The notes: generated from the sequence alone by a model not told the origin. Shown: positions 7,112 to 16,572, counted from the first letter of the stretch. The stretch: 64,000 bases of DNA from Paenibacillus glycanilyticus NBRC 16618 (GCF_004000805.1 NZ_BILY01000027.1:24531-88530), one strand, 5' to 3'. A program made the numbers and translations.

Positions 7112-7866
7112 TGAAGCACCTCCTCGATTACATTCATTTCCTCACGGAATTGCTGCTTCTTCTGCTCCGCTTGCTCGAGATCGGATTGGGACATCTGAGC
7201 TACAATCTTGCCAAGCTTATCGAGCTCAAGACGCCACTTTTTGAAGAAGACATCCTGCGGCGCACGAAGCAGATGCGGCCCCATCCTTTCCAGAATCGCA
7301 GCACCTTTCTCTTGATAAGCAGGCAGTGCAAGGAAAGAGGGGTCGTAAACTTCGGAATTTCGCTTCCTCGATTTGGCCTCATCATATTTGAAGGCATGCA
7401 GCACTTCGTAAATTTTATCGTCTTCCTCCAGAATGGACTCCTCCGCAAGGAACCAATCGCGCTTCAATAACCAGCCTCGCACAAACTCTTCGCCGACATT
7501 AGGCTGGAGAATCAATTCCTTTACCCCATCCAGCTTTCCGGCTAAATAACCTTCTTCCAAAATGCTGCTCATTAAGCTGCCGCCCATGCCCGCAATCGTT
7601 ACCGTATCGGTCTCCCCAGGCTGCAGGACGGACAACCCGTCCCCGCGGCGGACTTGAAGCTTGCCGGTAAGGCCCGCATCCGCGGCTTGCTTACGCGCCG
7701 CCTCAAACGGACCGGGATTTAGCTCTCCCGCAATGGCAGAGGGAACTCGGCCGGATTGGATCAAATAAACCGGAAGCAGCGCGTGGTCGGAACCGATATC
7801 CGCTATGCGCGAGCCCGGCGTTACAAAGTCTGCGATTCTTTGCAGACGTCTCGATAATTTCAACAT
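7078..7866 (-). CDS. trmK: tRNA (adenine(22)-N(1))-methyltransferase TrmK
   Basis: This 262-residue SAM-dependent enzyme methylates N1 of A22 in tRNA. The SAM motif IADIGSDHALLP is at residues 21-32, and the family-typical IAGMGGSLM and ILQPNVG motifs follow. The C-terminal third is coiled-coil-like (rich in Gln, Glu and Lys). The start at 7866 is preferred over upstream in-frame codons because family members begin here and because TAATG links it to the stop codon of the preceding membrane protein gene. It overlaps nif3 downstream. Confidence 0.95.
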   Translation of the reverse strand: MLKLSRRLQRIADFVTPGSRIADIGSDHALLPVYLIQSGRVPSAIAGELNPGPFEAARKQAADAGLTGKLQVRRGDGLSVLQPGETDTVTIAGMGGSLMSSILEEGYLAGKLDGVKELILQPNVGEEFVRGWLLKRDWFLAEESILEEDDKIYEVLHAFKYDEAKSRKRNSEVYDPSFLALPAYQEKGAAILERMGPHLLRAPQDVFFKKWRLELDKLGKIVAQMSQSDLEQAEQKKQQFREEMNVIEEVLQCLQTGRPSSN

Positions 7867-8705
7867 TAAGCAACCCACACCATCCATTGTTTTCGCATAA
7901 AGAACAACAGCCCGCCGCCCACAGCAATCTTCAAGAGCAATTGAAGCTGCAGCTGCAGCATAACCGGTTCTTTCCATACAATCATTTCGTATAACTCCGG
8001 CACAAACCATAAAATCGCGCATGCCGCGAATAAAACCATAGCAGCCTGCTTGGACCAACGGTGGACAAACCAGCTTGCCCAGCCGAACAGAACCGAAAGC
8101 GGCATCCAATAGAGCTGCGATTCATACCACTCCGGCGCGCTCGTAAACTTGGCTAGCAGCCATGCATATACCATTATTCCCGCAAGCCAGCCGCAAAGAT
8201 GCAGCAGCTGGATTCTTGCCGCGATTCCGTACACCACCCAGAACAGCGCGCAAAAACCAAGCATCCCTGCCTTCCAGCCCCATTCCGTCATCTCGTGCAA
8301 ATCCAATATGTATAGGCCGGCGCCAAGCATTAACAGCATACCCGCGCCGGTTACAGCAAGCCCGGCTGACTCATGGCGTCTTCTCAAACGGGCGCCAAAC
8401 CACAGCAGACCAATGACGCCAACGGCCGAAACCCCAATTTGCAATAGAGGGTGAAAAACGTTAAAATAAAGCACAACAAAGGAAATAAAGGTAAAAAAAC
8501 CAAATGTAAGGAGCCAATGTTTGCCTGAAGCCTGTTGAACGGCCATTACCGCCTTGGCTATCGAATGATTGGATTCACGCCTTACTTCCTGATCATGATC
8601 CATATACAAGTTAAGCAGAAAATCACAATATTGATCCGGCAGCAATTTGCTCCTGCTCCAGTGCTCAATTTCTCTGACGATAATCTGGCGTCGCTCTTCA
8701 TTCAT
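7866..8705 (-). CDS. Polytopic membrane protein, DUF2157-like
   Basis: This 279-residue protein has a soluble N-terminus of about 60 residues (contains SKLLPDQYCDFLLNLY) followed by about eight hydrophobic helices up to the C-terminus. The layout resembles DUF2157 membrane proteins, whose function is unknown. The stop codon overlaps the trmK start (TAATG), so translation is probably coupled. A terminator separates it from sigA upstream, so it and trmK-nif3 may form a separate transcription unit. Confidence 0.8.
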   Translation of the reverse strand: MNEERRQIIVREIEHWSRSKLLPDQYCDFLLNLYMDHDQEVRRESNHSIAKAVMAVQQASGKHWLLTFGFFTFISFVVLYFNVFHPLLQIGVSAVGVIGLLWFGARLRRRHESAGLAVTGAGMLLMLGAGLYILDLHEMTEWGWKAGMLGFCALFWVVYGIAARIQLLHLCGWLAGIMVYAWLLAKFTSAPEWYESQLYWMPLSVLFGWASWFVHRWSKQAAMVLFAACAILWFVPELYEMIVWKEPVMLQLQLQLLLKIAVGGGLLFFMRKQWMVWVA

Positions 8706-8751
8706 ATGCCTTATGTTATCCTCTCAGGTAGAATGACGATAGGTTCAATTG

Positions 8752-8786
8752 GAAAAAAAGACCTTGCTGCAAGAGCAGAAAGGTCC
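8752..8786 (-). terminator. Terminator of the dnaG-sigA operon
   Basis: A GACCTTTCTGC / GCAGCAAGGTC hairpin is followed by seven Ts on the minus strand, 19 bases after the sigA stop codon. Confidence 0.85.
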
Positions 8787-8804
8787 TTATCGGTTAATGC
8801 TATC

Positions 8805-9935
8805 TTATTCTAGGAAATCTTTAAGCCGTTTGCTGCGGCTTGGGTGACGGAGCTTGCGGAGTGCTTTCGCTTCGATCTGACGAATCCGTTCACGGGTTAC
8901 GCCGAATACTTTGCCAACCTCTTCGAGGGTGCGAGTGCGGCCGTCGTCAAGTCCAAAACGCAGACGGAGTACATTTTCCTCACGCTCTGTCAATGTATCA
9001 AGCACATCTTCCAACTGCTCCTTAAGTAGCTCGTAAGCCGCCGCGTCAGCAGGTGCAAGTGCTTCTTGATCCTCAATAAAATCGCCAAGATGCGAATCGT
9101 CTTCTTCACCGATCGGTGTTTCGAGCGATACCGGCTCTTGAGCAATCTTCATAATTTCCCTTACTTTATCGGTACTGAGTTCCATCTCCGCAGCGATTTC
9201 TTCCGGGGTCGGTTCGCGCCCAAGCTCTTGAAGGAGCTGTCTCGAGACCCGGATCAGCTTGTTGATCGTTTCGACCATATGAACCGGAATCCGAATGGTA
9301 CGCGCTTGGTCCGCAATGGCGCGCGTAATCGCTTGGCGAATCCACCAGGTTGCGTACGTACTGAACTTAAAGCCTTTTTGATGGTCGAACTTCTCTACCG
9401 CTTTAATCAGACCCATGTTGCCTTCCTGAATCAAATCAAGGAACAGCATGCCGCGGCCAACGTAGCGTTTCGCGATACTGACAACGAGACGAAGGTTCGC
9501 TTCCGCAAGTCTGCGCTTCGCTTCCTCATCCCCGTTTTCGATCCGTCTTGCCAGTTCGATTTCATCATCCGCCGACAGGAGCGGAACACGGCCGATTTCT
9601 TTCAAATACATGCGTACAGGGTCATTAATTTTGATCCCTGGTGGCAGAGCCAAGTCATCGTCGAAGTTGAAATCATCCTGCTCGCGATCCGAGTCCTCAC
9701 CGCGGTTAAGCGGATCACGATCCTCGTCTCTTTCGTTTAATACCTCAATTCCTAAATCGTCAAGCTGTTCGAAAAACTCATCGATTTGCTCCGGATCCTG
9801 ATCAAACGGCGATAATTTCTCCATAATCTCTTTATAAGTTAAGGAGGCTCTCTTCTTCCCCTGTTCAATCAATTGTTCCTTCACTAAATCCAATTTTTGT
9901 TCGGCATCTAGTTCAGTATGCTGATCATTCGCCAT
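8805..9935 (-). CDS. sigA: Primary RNA polymerase sigma factor SigA (RpoD)
   Basis: This 376-residue protein is the housekeeping sigma factor. It has an N-terminal region 1.1 (about 1-75), an acidic linker rich in Asp/Glu, region 1.2 (PPGIKINDPVRMYLKEIG), region 2 with DLIQEGNMGLIKAVEKF and YATWWIRQAITRAIADQ, region 3, and region 4 ending in a helix-turn-helix (FGVTRERIRQIEAKAL). Length fits the Bacillus type. A GGAGGAGGG ribosome site precedes the ATG. It follows dnaG by 31 bases, the classic dnaG-sigA macromolecular synthesis operon order. Confidence 0.98.
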   Translation of the reverse strand: MANDQHTELDAEQKLDLVKEQLIEQGKKRASLTYKEIMEKLSPFDQDPEQIDEFFEQLDDLGIEVLNERDEDRDPLNRGEDSDREQDDFNFDDDLALPPGIKINDPVRMYLKEIGRVPLLSADDEIELARRIENGDEEAKRRLAEANLRLVVSIAKRYVGRGMLFLDLIQEGNMGLIKAVEKFDHQKGFKFSTYATWWIRQAITRAIADQARTIRIPVHMVETINKLIRVSRQLLQELGREPTPEEIAAEMELSTDKVREIMKIAQEPVSLETPIGEEDDSHLGDFIEDQEALAPADAAAYELLKEQLEDVLDTLTEREENVLRLRFGLDDGRTRTLEEVGKVFGVTRERIRQIEAKALRKLRHPSRSKRLKDFLE

Positions 9936-9966
9936 ATTCCGACTCCCTCCTCCCTAGAACCGATCG

Positions 9967-11805
9967 TCAAGTCGTTCCTTTTAGCTGTCTCTCTAGGGTT
10001 ATAATCTCACTTAACATTTGCGCGGCGAGCAGATGATCTCCGGCGCGTTCCGCCTGCATCATTTCCTCTTTTTTTCGGTCGATCTCCCGGAACCTAGGTA
10101 CTTTGATAATGTCCTGAATATCGGCTTCCAAAATTGCATCGTCAAAAGGAAAATCTCCGTCCATCATCAGAATGGCTGCAGCCGTTCTCTCCAGACGTTC
10201 GTCTTGGAGCGAGGCGATAAACCTCCCGGCATCCGGATCATAGCCCTGCGCATAAAATGCGTATAAATAAGCAGCAAGCGCTGCGTGATCCTCAATATTG
10301 AACGCGTCTCCCAGCTTTTCATGGACGGTCTGCGCCACATCCCTGTCGCGCATCATCACATGAAGCAGCCTCCGCTCTACATACGTATAAGCAGGCATTA
10401 GCACGGGAGGCCCCGATCTTCGGCGATTTTCATTCCTACCATTATTCCACGAATTGTCGTTATTATCCCTTCCGGGTTTCTTTTTTTGCAATTCTTGATG
10501 CTTTAAGTGACAATCCTGCTTTAATACCTCTAATGGGAAATTAAATTCGCGCGAAAGCTCTTGCAGGTAAACCTCGCGTTCAATAGCCGAATCAAGCTCT
10601 GCCACAATTCCGGCGGCTTCAAGCAAGTAATTTTTCCGACCTTCTTCTTTTAGCAGTATATGGTTTTTTCTTGAATATATAAGCTTAAATTTTGTAGTTG
10701 TGACAGGCTGATCAATGACTTCCCGAAGAAAATCATCCGGACCGTATTCGGTAATATATTCATCCGGATCCTTTCCTTTCGGAAGCATGGCCACCATCAC
10801 TCTAAGCCCTGCTCCTTCGAGCATCGGAATAGACTTCATGGCGGCTGCTTGTCCGGCGTCATCACCGTCGTAACAGATCACAATTTCTTCAGCCTGCCTT
10901 GCAAGAATGCTGCAATGCTCCTCCGTCAAGGCCGTTCCCATTGTGGCAATCCCGTTCTTTACGCCCGCACTCCAAGATTTAATGACATCCATATACCCTT
11001 CGAATAAAACAACTTGCTTGCTCTTGCGGATGGCAGGTCGCGCATGATGCAGATTGTAAATCGTGCGGCTTTTCGTAAACAGCATCGTTTCCGGTGAGTT
11101 CAAATATTTCGGCTGGCCTTCACCGATTATTCGTCCCGCAAACGCCGTTACTTTGCCGTCCCGATCCCAAATCGGAAACATGATTCGTCCCCGAAACCGG
11201 TCCACATATCCGCTTCCGTCTGATTTCGCGGATAGCAGCCCGCCTTTCTCCATTAAGGAGGGATCGAAATTTCTGGCTGTCAAGAACCGGCTTAGCGTAT
11301 CCCACTGTTCCGGCGCGTAACCGATCATAAAATGATTGATCAGTTTGTCGCCAAGCCCGCGATCGCGCAAATAATCTTTGGCGGCACGGCCATGCTGCGT
11401 ATTGTTCAACAGATAGTTGTACAGCTTTGCAGTCAGCTCATGCGCTTCAAGAACAGCGCTGCGTTCCGTATCGGCCGCCGTTGGCTTCGAGCCGTCCGGA
11501 TTGGCCCAGGTAACAGGTATGCCTGCCTCTTCGGCAAGCACTCGGACCGCTTCTGGAAAGGTGTAGCTTTCAATCTCTTCCACGAACCGGATCACGTTGC
11601 CCGTCTTGCCGCAGCCGTAGCAGTGAAAAATCTGCAGCTCCGGCGTCACGGTGAAGGAAGGCGTCTTCTCCGAGTGGAAGGGACAAAGCCCTTTCATATA
11701 CTTGCCGTTCTTAGAGAGATGAACGTATTTGCTCACCGTATCTACGATGTCATGATGACGGCGTACCGCCTCAATAACGTCATCCGGTATTTTACCGTAG
11801 GTCAT
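9967..11805 (-). CDS. dnaG: DNA primase DnaG
   Basis: This 612-residue primase makes RNA primers for replication. The N-terminal zinc ribbon has C41, H44, C62 and C65 (CPFHSEKTPS and CYGCGKTG). The catalytic core includes FEGYMDVI and the TOPRIM acidic motif YDGDDAG. The C-terminal third, after a Lys/Asn/Arg-rich linker near residues 425-445, is the DnaB-helicase interaction domain. Length and architecture are normal. It lies between yqxD and sigA in the expected order. Confidence 0.97.
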   Translation of the reverse strand: MTYGKIPDDVIEAVRRHHDIVDTVSKYVHLSKNGKYMKGLCPFHSEKTPSFTVTPELQIFHCYGCGKTGNVIRFVEEIESYTFPEAVRVLAEEAGIPVTWANPDGSKPTAADTERSAVLEAHELTAKLYNYLLNNTQHGRAAKDYLRDRGLGDKLINHFMIGYAPEQWDTLSRFLTARNFDPSLMEKGGLLSAKSDGSGYVDRFRGRIMFPIWDRDGKVTAFAGRIIGEGQPKYLNSPETMLFTKSRTIYNLHHARPAIRKSKQVVLFEGYMDVIKSWSAGVKNGIATMGTALTEEHCSILARQAEEIVICYDGDDAGQAAAMKSIPMLEGAGLRVMVAMLPKGKDPDEYITEYGPDDFLREVIDQPVTTTKFKLIYSRKNHILLKEEGRKNYLLEAAGIVAELDSAIEREVYLQELSREFNFPLEVLKQDCHLKHQELQKKKPGRDNNDNSWNNGRNENRRRSGPPVLMPAYTYVERRLLHVMMRDRDVAQTVHEKLGDAFNIEDHAALAAYLYAFYAQGYDPDAGRFIASLQDERLERTAAAILMMDGDFPFDDAILEADIQDIIKVPRFREIDRKKEEMMQAERAGDHLLAAQMLSEIITLERQLKGTT

Positions 11806-11846
11806 TATCCATCACCTTCATCCTAATGACACGTAAATAATATTCG

Positions 11847-12317
11847 CTAAATGTCATGTTTCTCCTGCAAGTTTGATAAAACTTTTGTCAACTTTTGTTG
11901 AAAACGCTCCCGATCCTCATGATTCATGGCTTTTGGGCCTTTCGTTTTACCCCCGGCACGCCTTCTTTTCGCAGATTCATGACGCCGCTCCATCAAATAA
12001 TCGATGTTCTCGTCCGAATACTGTTCGCCGCGCGGAGACAAGACGACCGCCCCTTTTCCGATTGCAATACATGCCAGACCGAAATCCTGCGTAATCACGA
12101 TATCGCCTTTGGCTATATGATTGACGATATACAAGTCGACCGATTGGCTGCTCCGGTCGACCTGCACAACCGAAACACCTTCCTGCGGCTCAAGCCGATG
12201 GTCATAGGAAGATACCATGACAACCGGGACGCGGAAGCTGCGTGCGGTCCGAGCAATTTCGGTCTTAACGGGACAAGCGTCGCCGTCAACGACGACTGTC
12301 GGTTGATTAAGCTCCAT
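11847..12317 (-). CDS. yqxD: YaiI/YqxD family protein (DUF188)
   Basis: This 156-residue protein has the DUF188 hallmarks: VVVDGDACPVK near the N-terminus, VITQDFGLACIAIGKGA and SPRGEQY in the middle, and a basic C-terminus. The fold is PIN-like and the family is predicted to be nuclease-related, without a proven function. The ATG at 12317 directly follows an in-frame GTG at 12320; the ribosome site (GCGGTG) is weak, so either could be used. It precedes dnaG by 41 bases as in B. subtilis. Confidence 0.9.
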   Translation of the reverse strand: MELNQPTVVVDGDACPVKTEIARTARSFRVPVVMVSSYDHRLEPQEGVSVVQVDRSSQSVDLYIVNHIAKGDIVITQDFGLACIAIGKGAVVLSPRGEQYSDENIDYLMERRHESAKRRRAGGKTKGPKAMNHEDRERFQQKLTKVLSNLQEKHDI

Positions 12318-12400
12318 CACGCATCACCGCTTATTGTTGTATATTTCAATTACCGTACTATTATATACGGCAATACTTCAAAAAAATCCTGCATTTTGGC

Positions 12401-13213
12401 TTAAACGCCGCGAAAATGCTCCATAATCAGACTCGCCGTTTCTTCCACCGCGCGATGCGATACATCGATGACGACGCAGCCGATTTGTTTCATAATCGCT
12501 TCCGCGTATTCAAGCTCCTTCAAAATCCGTTCTTCCGCGGCATATGACGCGCTGTTCGGCAAACCAAGCGCCTTGAGCCTTTCCTTCCGGATCGTATTCA
12601 AGTACGGAACGCCAATCGTCAAGCCGATAATCCTTTCGGCCGGGACATTGAACAGTTCCTTGGGCGGCTTGATTTCCGGAACGAGCGGAATATTGGCTAC
12701 CTTGTATTTTTGATGCGCCAGATACATGGACAGCGGCGTCTTCGACGTCCGCGATACGCCGATCAGTACGATATCCGCCTTCAGGACGCCGGAAGGGTCC
12801 TTGGCATCATCGTAACGCACCGCAAATTCAACGGCATCCACCTTGCGGAAGTAATCCGCGTCAAGAACATGGTTAAGGCCAGGCTCCTGACGCGAATGAC
12901 GTCCGGTCTGCCGCTCGAGGCTTTCGATCAGCGAGCCAAGCAGATCAATGGCTTCCACTTGATGCTCCCTGGCCAGGTTCTTCATCGCTTCCCGCAAATG
13001 CGGGATGACCAGCGTATAGAGAACGATGGCGCCCGACAGCTTGGCTTGCAGAACAAACCGCTCCAGAGTGGGCACGTCCATGACAAACGGCGCGCGGCGA
13101 ATGTCCGTCTGAACCGGATGGAACTGCGCTACCGCAGCCCTTACGACGAGTTCTCCGGTATCCCCCGCAGCGTCGGATACAACGTAAATAATCACTTCAG
13201 CTGAACCTGCCAT
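12401..13213 (-). CDS. yqfL: Pyruvate, phosphate/water dikinase regulatory protein (YqfL/PpsR)
   Basis: This roughly 270-residue bifunctional kinase/phosphorylase (DUF299 family) would switch a PEP synthase or pyruvate phosphate dikinase by ADP-dependent phosphorylation. The P-loop GVSRTSKTP lies near residues 152-160, and the N-terminal VVSDAAGDTGE motif is clear. I start at 13213 because GGGAAGGG lies about nine bases upstream; three earlier in-frame ATG/ATT codons are too close to it. It follows glyS by about 60 bases. The regulator gene ccpN (yqzB), which stands between glyS and yqfL in B. subtilis, is absent here. Confidence 0.93.
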   Translation of the reverse strand: MAGSAEVIIYVVSDAAGDTGELVVRAAVAQFHPVQTDIRRAPFVMDVPTLERFVLQAKLSGAIVLYTLVIPHLREAMKNLAREHQVEAIDLLGSLIESLERQTGRHSRQEPGLNHVLDADYFRKVDAVEFAVRYDDAKDPSGVLKADIVLIGVSRTSKTPLSMYLAHQKYKVANIPLVPEIKPPKELFNVPAERIIGLTIGVPYLNTIRKERLKALGLPNSASYAAEERILKELEYAEAIMKQIGCVVIDVSHRAVEETASLIMEHFRGV

Positions 13214-13274
13214 AATCATCATCCCTTCCCTCTATGGATTGACGACAATGATACATTGACGAGTGCAACCTGGA

Positions 13275-15356
13275 TTACCAGACCAGCTTCGAGAAGTCGG
13301 CAATAGCCGTAATGTCGTCCGCGATAAGCGAAAGGGTTGCCAGACGGTTGCTGCGCACGGCGTCATCCTTGGCCATAACCATTACCGAATCGAAATAGGC
13401 GTTGATCGCCTGCTTAAGCGAAGACAAATTAGCAAGCGCGGAAGCAATATCTCCCTCGGCGACAGCTGCCGCAACCGCTGGATGGGCTTTTTGCCATTGC
13501 TCGTAAAGAGCACCCTCTGCCTCTACTTCGAACAGAGCCGGATCCACTGCACGCGACTCCGCTTTGGAAGCCAGGTTGCATACCCGGTTGAAGGCATCGA
13601 TCGTCAGCTTGAACTCGCTGCGCTCATTGCCGGATGCCAGTTCGTTAATCAGTGCCGCCCGTTCAACGGTAATACGCAAATCATTAAAGCCGGTTGCCAT
13701 AACTGCATCAACGACGTCATAACGGTTAGCTTGCTCCGACAGAACATTCTTCACGCGAAGCGCAAAGAAGTCGTTCAAATCTTTACGAATCTCGTCCGCG
13801 CCGCGTTTCATTCCGCGTGCTTCATGCACCTGGAGCGCTGCGTCAAACAGGTCTGTCAGCTTCAGATCGAGACCTTGAGCCAGAATGATCTGAACGATGC
13901 CCGATGCCTGACGGCGCAGGGCATAAGGATCCTGCGAACCTGTCGGAATGATGCCGATGGAGAAACAGCCCGCGATAGTATCCATCTTGTCGGCAAGGCT
14001 TACGATGGCGCCTACAAGGGATGCCGGCGCACGGTCGCCTGCAAAGCGAGGTTGATAATGCTCATTGATCGCTTTCGCTACCGCTTCGCTTTCTCCTGCC
14101 TTGCGGGCGTAATCTTCGCCCATAATGCCTTGCAGCTCAGGGAATTCGTATACCATCTGAGTAACGAGGTCGAACTTGCAAATATCCGCCGCTCGGCTTG
14201 CTGCCGAAGCCGCGTCTGTGTCTACACCAAGTTTTGCGGCAATCAGATCGGTTGTCGCGCGGATTCTTCTAACCTTGTCCGCAACCGTACCCAGCTCTTC
14301 GTGATAAACGATATTTTCAAGCTTCGCAAGCGCATCGTTAATCGCAAGCTTCTGATCTTCCTCGTAGAAGAATTTCGCGTCGGAAAGACGGGCGCGGAGA
14401 ACCTTCTCATTGCCCTTCGCAACGTTGTCGATCGAAGTCCGGTCGCCGTTGCGCACCGTTACGAAGAACGGCTGCAGCTGGCCTTCCGCATTCAATACCG
14501 GGAAGTAGCGCTGATGCTCGCGCATCGACGTGATAAGAACCTCTTGCGGGATATTGAGGAATGCAGGATCAAATGTCCCATATAATACGTTCGGATACTC
14601 GACCAGGAATAAGACCTCTTCGAGCAAATCTTCTTTAATCGCGATTTCCCAGTTCTTCTCTTTGGCCAGCTCTTCAATTTGAGCCACGATCAACTGCTCG
14701 CGTTCTTCAACGTCAACGATGACATGCTGCTCGCGCAGACGCTCTTTATAATCCGCGGGAGAGGCCACTACCGTCTCTTCGCCAAGGAAGCGATGGCCGC
14801 GGGATACGTTGCCGCTCTTCACGTTCGTAATCTCAACCGGAATAATATCCTGGCCGAACAAAGCGATAATCCATTTGATAGGACGCACGAACTTCAGTTC
14901 ATAGCTGCCCCAGCGCATGTTTTTCGGGAAGGACATCGATGTGATCAGGTTTGTCAGCCCTTCCGGCAATACGGACGCCGTTTCCGTGCCTACGCTGCTT
15001 TTGTTCGCATACACGTACTCTACGCCGGCAAGCTCCTGGAAAAAGAACTGCTCCGGCTCAACGCCTTGGCTGCGCGCGAATCCAAGCGCCGCTTTGCTCC
15101 AGTTGCCTTGATCATCAAGGGCGATTTTACGCGAAGGACCTTTAACCTGTTCGTTTACGTCTTCCTGTTTCTCGGCTACGCCTTTTGCATACAGGGCCAG
15201 ACGGCGAGGCGTCGCGAACACTTCAACCGAATCGTAAGGAATACGCGAATCGTCGAACCATTTGACCGCTTTCTCCTTCAATTGGTTCATGGCGCCGCGC
15301 ACGAAACGCGCCGGTACTTCCTCAAGCCCGATCTCCAGCAATAAATCCTTAGCCAT
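13275..15356 (-). CDS. glyS: Glycyl-tRNA synthetase beta subunit
   Basis: This 693-residue subunit binds tRNA-Gly in the alpha2beta2 form of glycyl-tRNA synthetase. The N-terminal MAKDLLLEIGLEEVPARF signature is exact for the family. HD-like and anticodon-binding domains occupy the middle and C-terminus (VMVMAKDDAVRSNRLATL near the end). Length is normal. The start overlaps the last eight bases of glyQ, so the subunits are translationally coupled and both are under the glyQ T-box. Confidence 0.97.
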   Translation of the reverse strand: MAKDLLLEIGLEEVPARFVRGAMNQLKEKAVKWFDDSRIPYDSVEVFATPRRLALYAKGVAEKQEDVNEQVKGPSRKIALDDQGNWSKAALGFARSQGVEPEQFFFQELAGVEYVYANKSSVGTETASVLPEGLTNLITSMSFPKNMRWGSYELKFVRPIKWIIALFGQDIIPVEITNVKSGNVSRGHRFLGEETVVASPADYKERLREQHVIVDVEEREQLIVAQIEELAKEKNWEIAIKEDLLEEVLFLVEYPNVLYGTFDPAFLNIPQEVLITSMREHQRYFPVLNAEGQLQPFFVTVRNGDRTSIDNVAKGNEKVLRARLSDAKFFYEEDQKLAINDALAKLENIVYHEELGTVADKVRRIRATTDLIAAKLGVDTDAASAASRAADICKFDLVTQMVYEFPELQGIMGEDYARKAGESEAVAKAINEHYQPRFAGDRAPASLVGAIVSLADKMDTIAGCFSIGIIPTGSQDPYALRRQASGIVQIILAQGLDLKLTDLFDAALQVHEARGMKRGADEIRKDLNDFFALRVKNVLSEQANRYDVVDAVMATGFNDLRITVERAALINELASGNERSEFKLTIDAFNRVCNLASKAESRAVDPALFEVEAEGALYEQWQKAHPAVAAAVAEGDIASALANLSSLKQAINAYFDSVMVMAKDDAVRSNRLATLSLIADDITAIADFSKLVW

Positions 15357-16236
15357 TGTTCTCCACTCCTTTCTTCAGCAGAGGGAAGCCGAGACGTTCC
15401 CGCTCCTCCAGATAAGTCGCTGCGCAAGCGCGCGCCAGATTACGGACGCGCATAATGTAGCCCGTACGTTCCGTTACGCTGATCGCGCCGCGTGCGTCCA
15501 GCAGGTTAAACGTATGGGAGCATTTCAGCACGTAATCGTAAGCCGGGAATACGAGGTTATGCTCCATCGTTTTTTTCGCTTCTTCCTCATACATGTTGAA
15601 CAGCTGGAACAACATCGCGGAATCGGAAGTTTCAAACGTATATTTCGAATGCTCGAACTCCGGCTGCAGGAAGACGTCTCCGTAAGTTACGCCGTCTACC
15701 CATTCCAGATCAAACACATTCTCTTTTTCTTGAATGTACGAAGCCAGACGCTCCATACCGTACGTAATTTCGACCGCAACCGGGTTAGCATCGATGCCGC
15801 CGACTTGCTGGAAGTACGTAAACTGGGTAATTTCCATGCCGTTCAGCCATACTTCCCAGCCAAGGCCCCATGCGCCCAAAGTCGGCGATTCCCAGTTGTC
15901 TTCAACAAAGCGGATATCGTGATGCTTCGGATCGATTCCAAGACGCTTCAAGCTCTCCAGATACAGCTCTTGGATGTTGTCCGGAGATGGCTTCAGGATA
16001 ACCTGGAATTGATGATGCTGGTACAACCGGTTCGGGTTCTCGCCGTAACGGCCGTCGGCAGGACGGCGGGAAGGCTCGACGTAAGCTACGTTCCATGGCT
16101 CAGGGCCAATCGTGCGGAGGAAGGTCATCGGGTTCATCGTTCCCGCACCCTTCTCGACATCGTACGGCTGTACGAGAATACAGTTTTGCTCTGCCCAGAA
16201 CTGCTGCAGAGTCAATATCATGTTTTGAAAATTCAT
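15349..16236 (-). CDS. glyQ: Glycyl-tRNA synthetase alpha subunit
   Basis: This 295-residue class II catalytic subunit activates glycine. It starts MNFQNMILTLQQFWAEQNC, with the class II motif region QPYDVEKGAGTMNP and MTFLRTIGPEPWNVAYVEPS, all family-typical. The start at 16236 is chosen by homology and an AAAGGAG site upstream; longer in-frame readings to 16377 would run through the T-box terminator and are rejected. Expression depends on a T-box riboswitch, so it should rise when tRNA-Gly is uncharged. Confidence 0.97.
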   Translation of the reverse strand: MNFQNMILTLQQFWAEQNCILVQPYDVEKGAGTMNPMTFLRTIGPEPWNVAYVEPSRRPADGRYGENPNRLYQHHQFQVILKPSPDNIQELYLESLKRLGIDPKHHDIRFVEDNWESPTLGAWGLGWEVWLNGMEITQFTYFQQVGGIDANPVAVEITYGMERLASYIQEKENVFDLEWVDGVTYGDVFLQPEFEHSKYTFETSDSAMLFQLFNMYEEEAKKTMEHNLVFPAYDYVLKCSHTFNLLDARGAISVTERTGYIMRVRNLARACAATYLEERERLGFPLLKKGVENNG

Positions 16237-16282
16237 GACAATTTCCGCTCCTTTATCCATTAGTATGGCGAAGGCGAGACAC

Positions 16283-16525
16283 AAAAAGCTCTCGTCTCTA
16301 CGCCTGCTGCCAGACGTAGGGACGAGAGCTGACTCCCGCGGTTCCACCCTACTTGACTTCCGCTTGCCGCTGCTCATTCCGGCAGCGTGCGAAAATCCTC
16401 TTTTCGTTAATTGACTCCGGAGTGCCTTTTCGCATGTTTAGCCTGCCCGGGCTTCCACTATCCCCGGATCGCTAGCTCAAGGCATCAACTGCTACTTTCT
16501 CCATCACTGTCCATATTCATATTCA
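16283..16525 (-). promoter_or_regulatory. T-box riboswitch (glycine) upstream of glyQS
   Basis: The conserved T-box AGGGTGGAACCGCGGG lies at 16335-16350 on the minus strand. It is followed by a long terminator hairpin (16287-16330, arms AGCTCTCGTC and GACGAGAGCT) ending in a T-run. The 5' part carries a Stem I-like region with GAAAGTAG near its start. A GGC triplet at 16424-16426 is a candidate glycine specifier, but I could not fold the leader to prove it. Uncharged tRNA-Gly would stabilise the antiterminator and allow glyQS transcription. Confidence 0.92.
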
Positions 16526-16528
16526 AAT

Positions 16529-16557
16529 ATATTAAACATTTTTAATGCCGTTGTCAA
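16529..16557 (-). promoter_or_regulatory. Sigma-A promoter of glyQS
   Basis: Consensus TTGACA (16552-16557) and TAATAT (16529-16534) on the minus strand are separated by 17 bases, directly before the T-box leader. Confidence 0.85.
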
Positions 16558-16572
16558 ACCAGTTATTAGGCA

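Noticed and set aside
7867..8109. N-terminal extension of trmK
   Set aside because: It overlaps the upstream membrane protein gene; the TAATG coupling fixes the start at 7866.
13263..14585. 440-residue open frame opposite glyS
   Set aside because: Low-complexity Arg/His/Leu-rich translation typical of an antisense shadow; glyS is certain.
15262..16263. 333-residue open frame opposite glyQ
   Set aside because: Shadow of glyQ/glyS with no recognisable motif or ribosome site.
16237..16377. N-terminal extension of glyQ
   Set aside because: It would translate the T-box sequence and terminator stem; the family start is at 16236.
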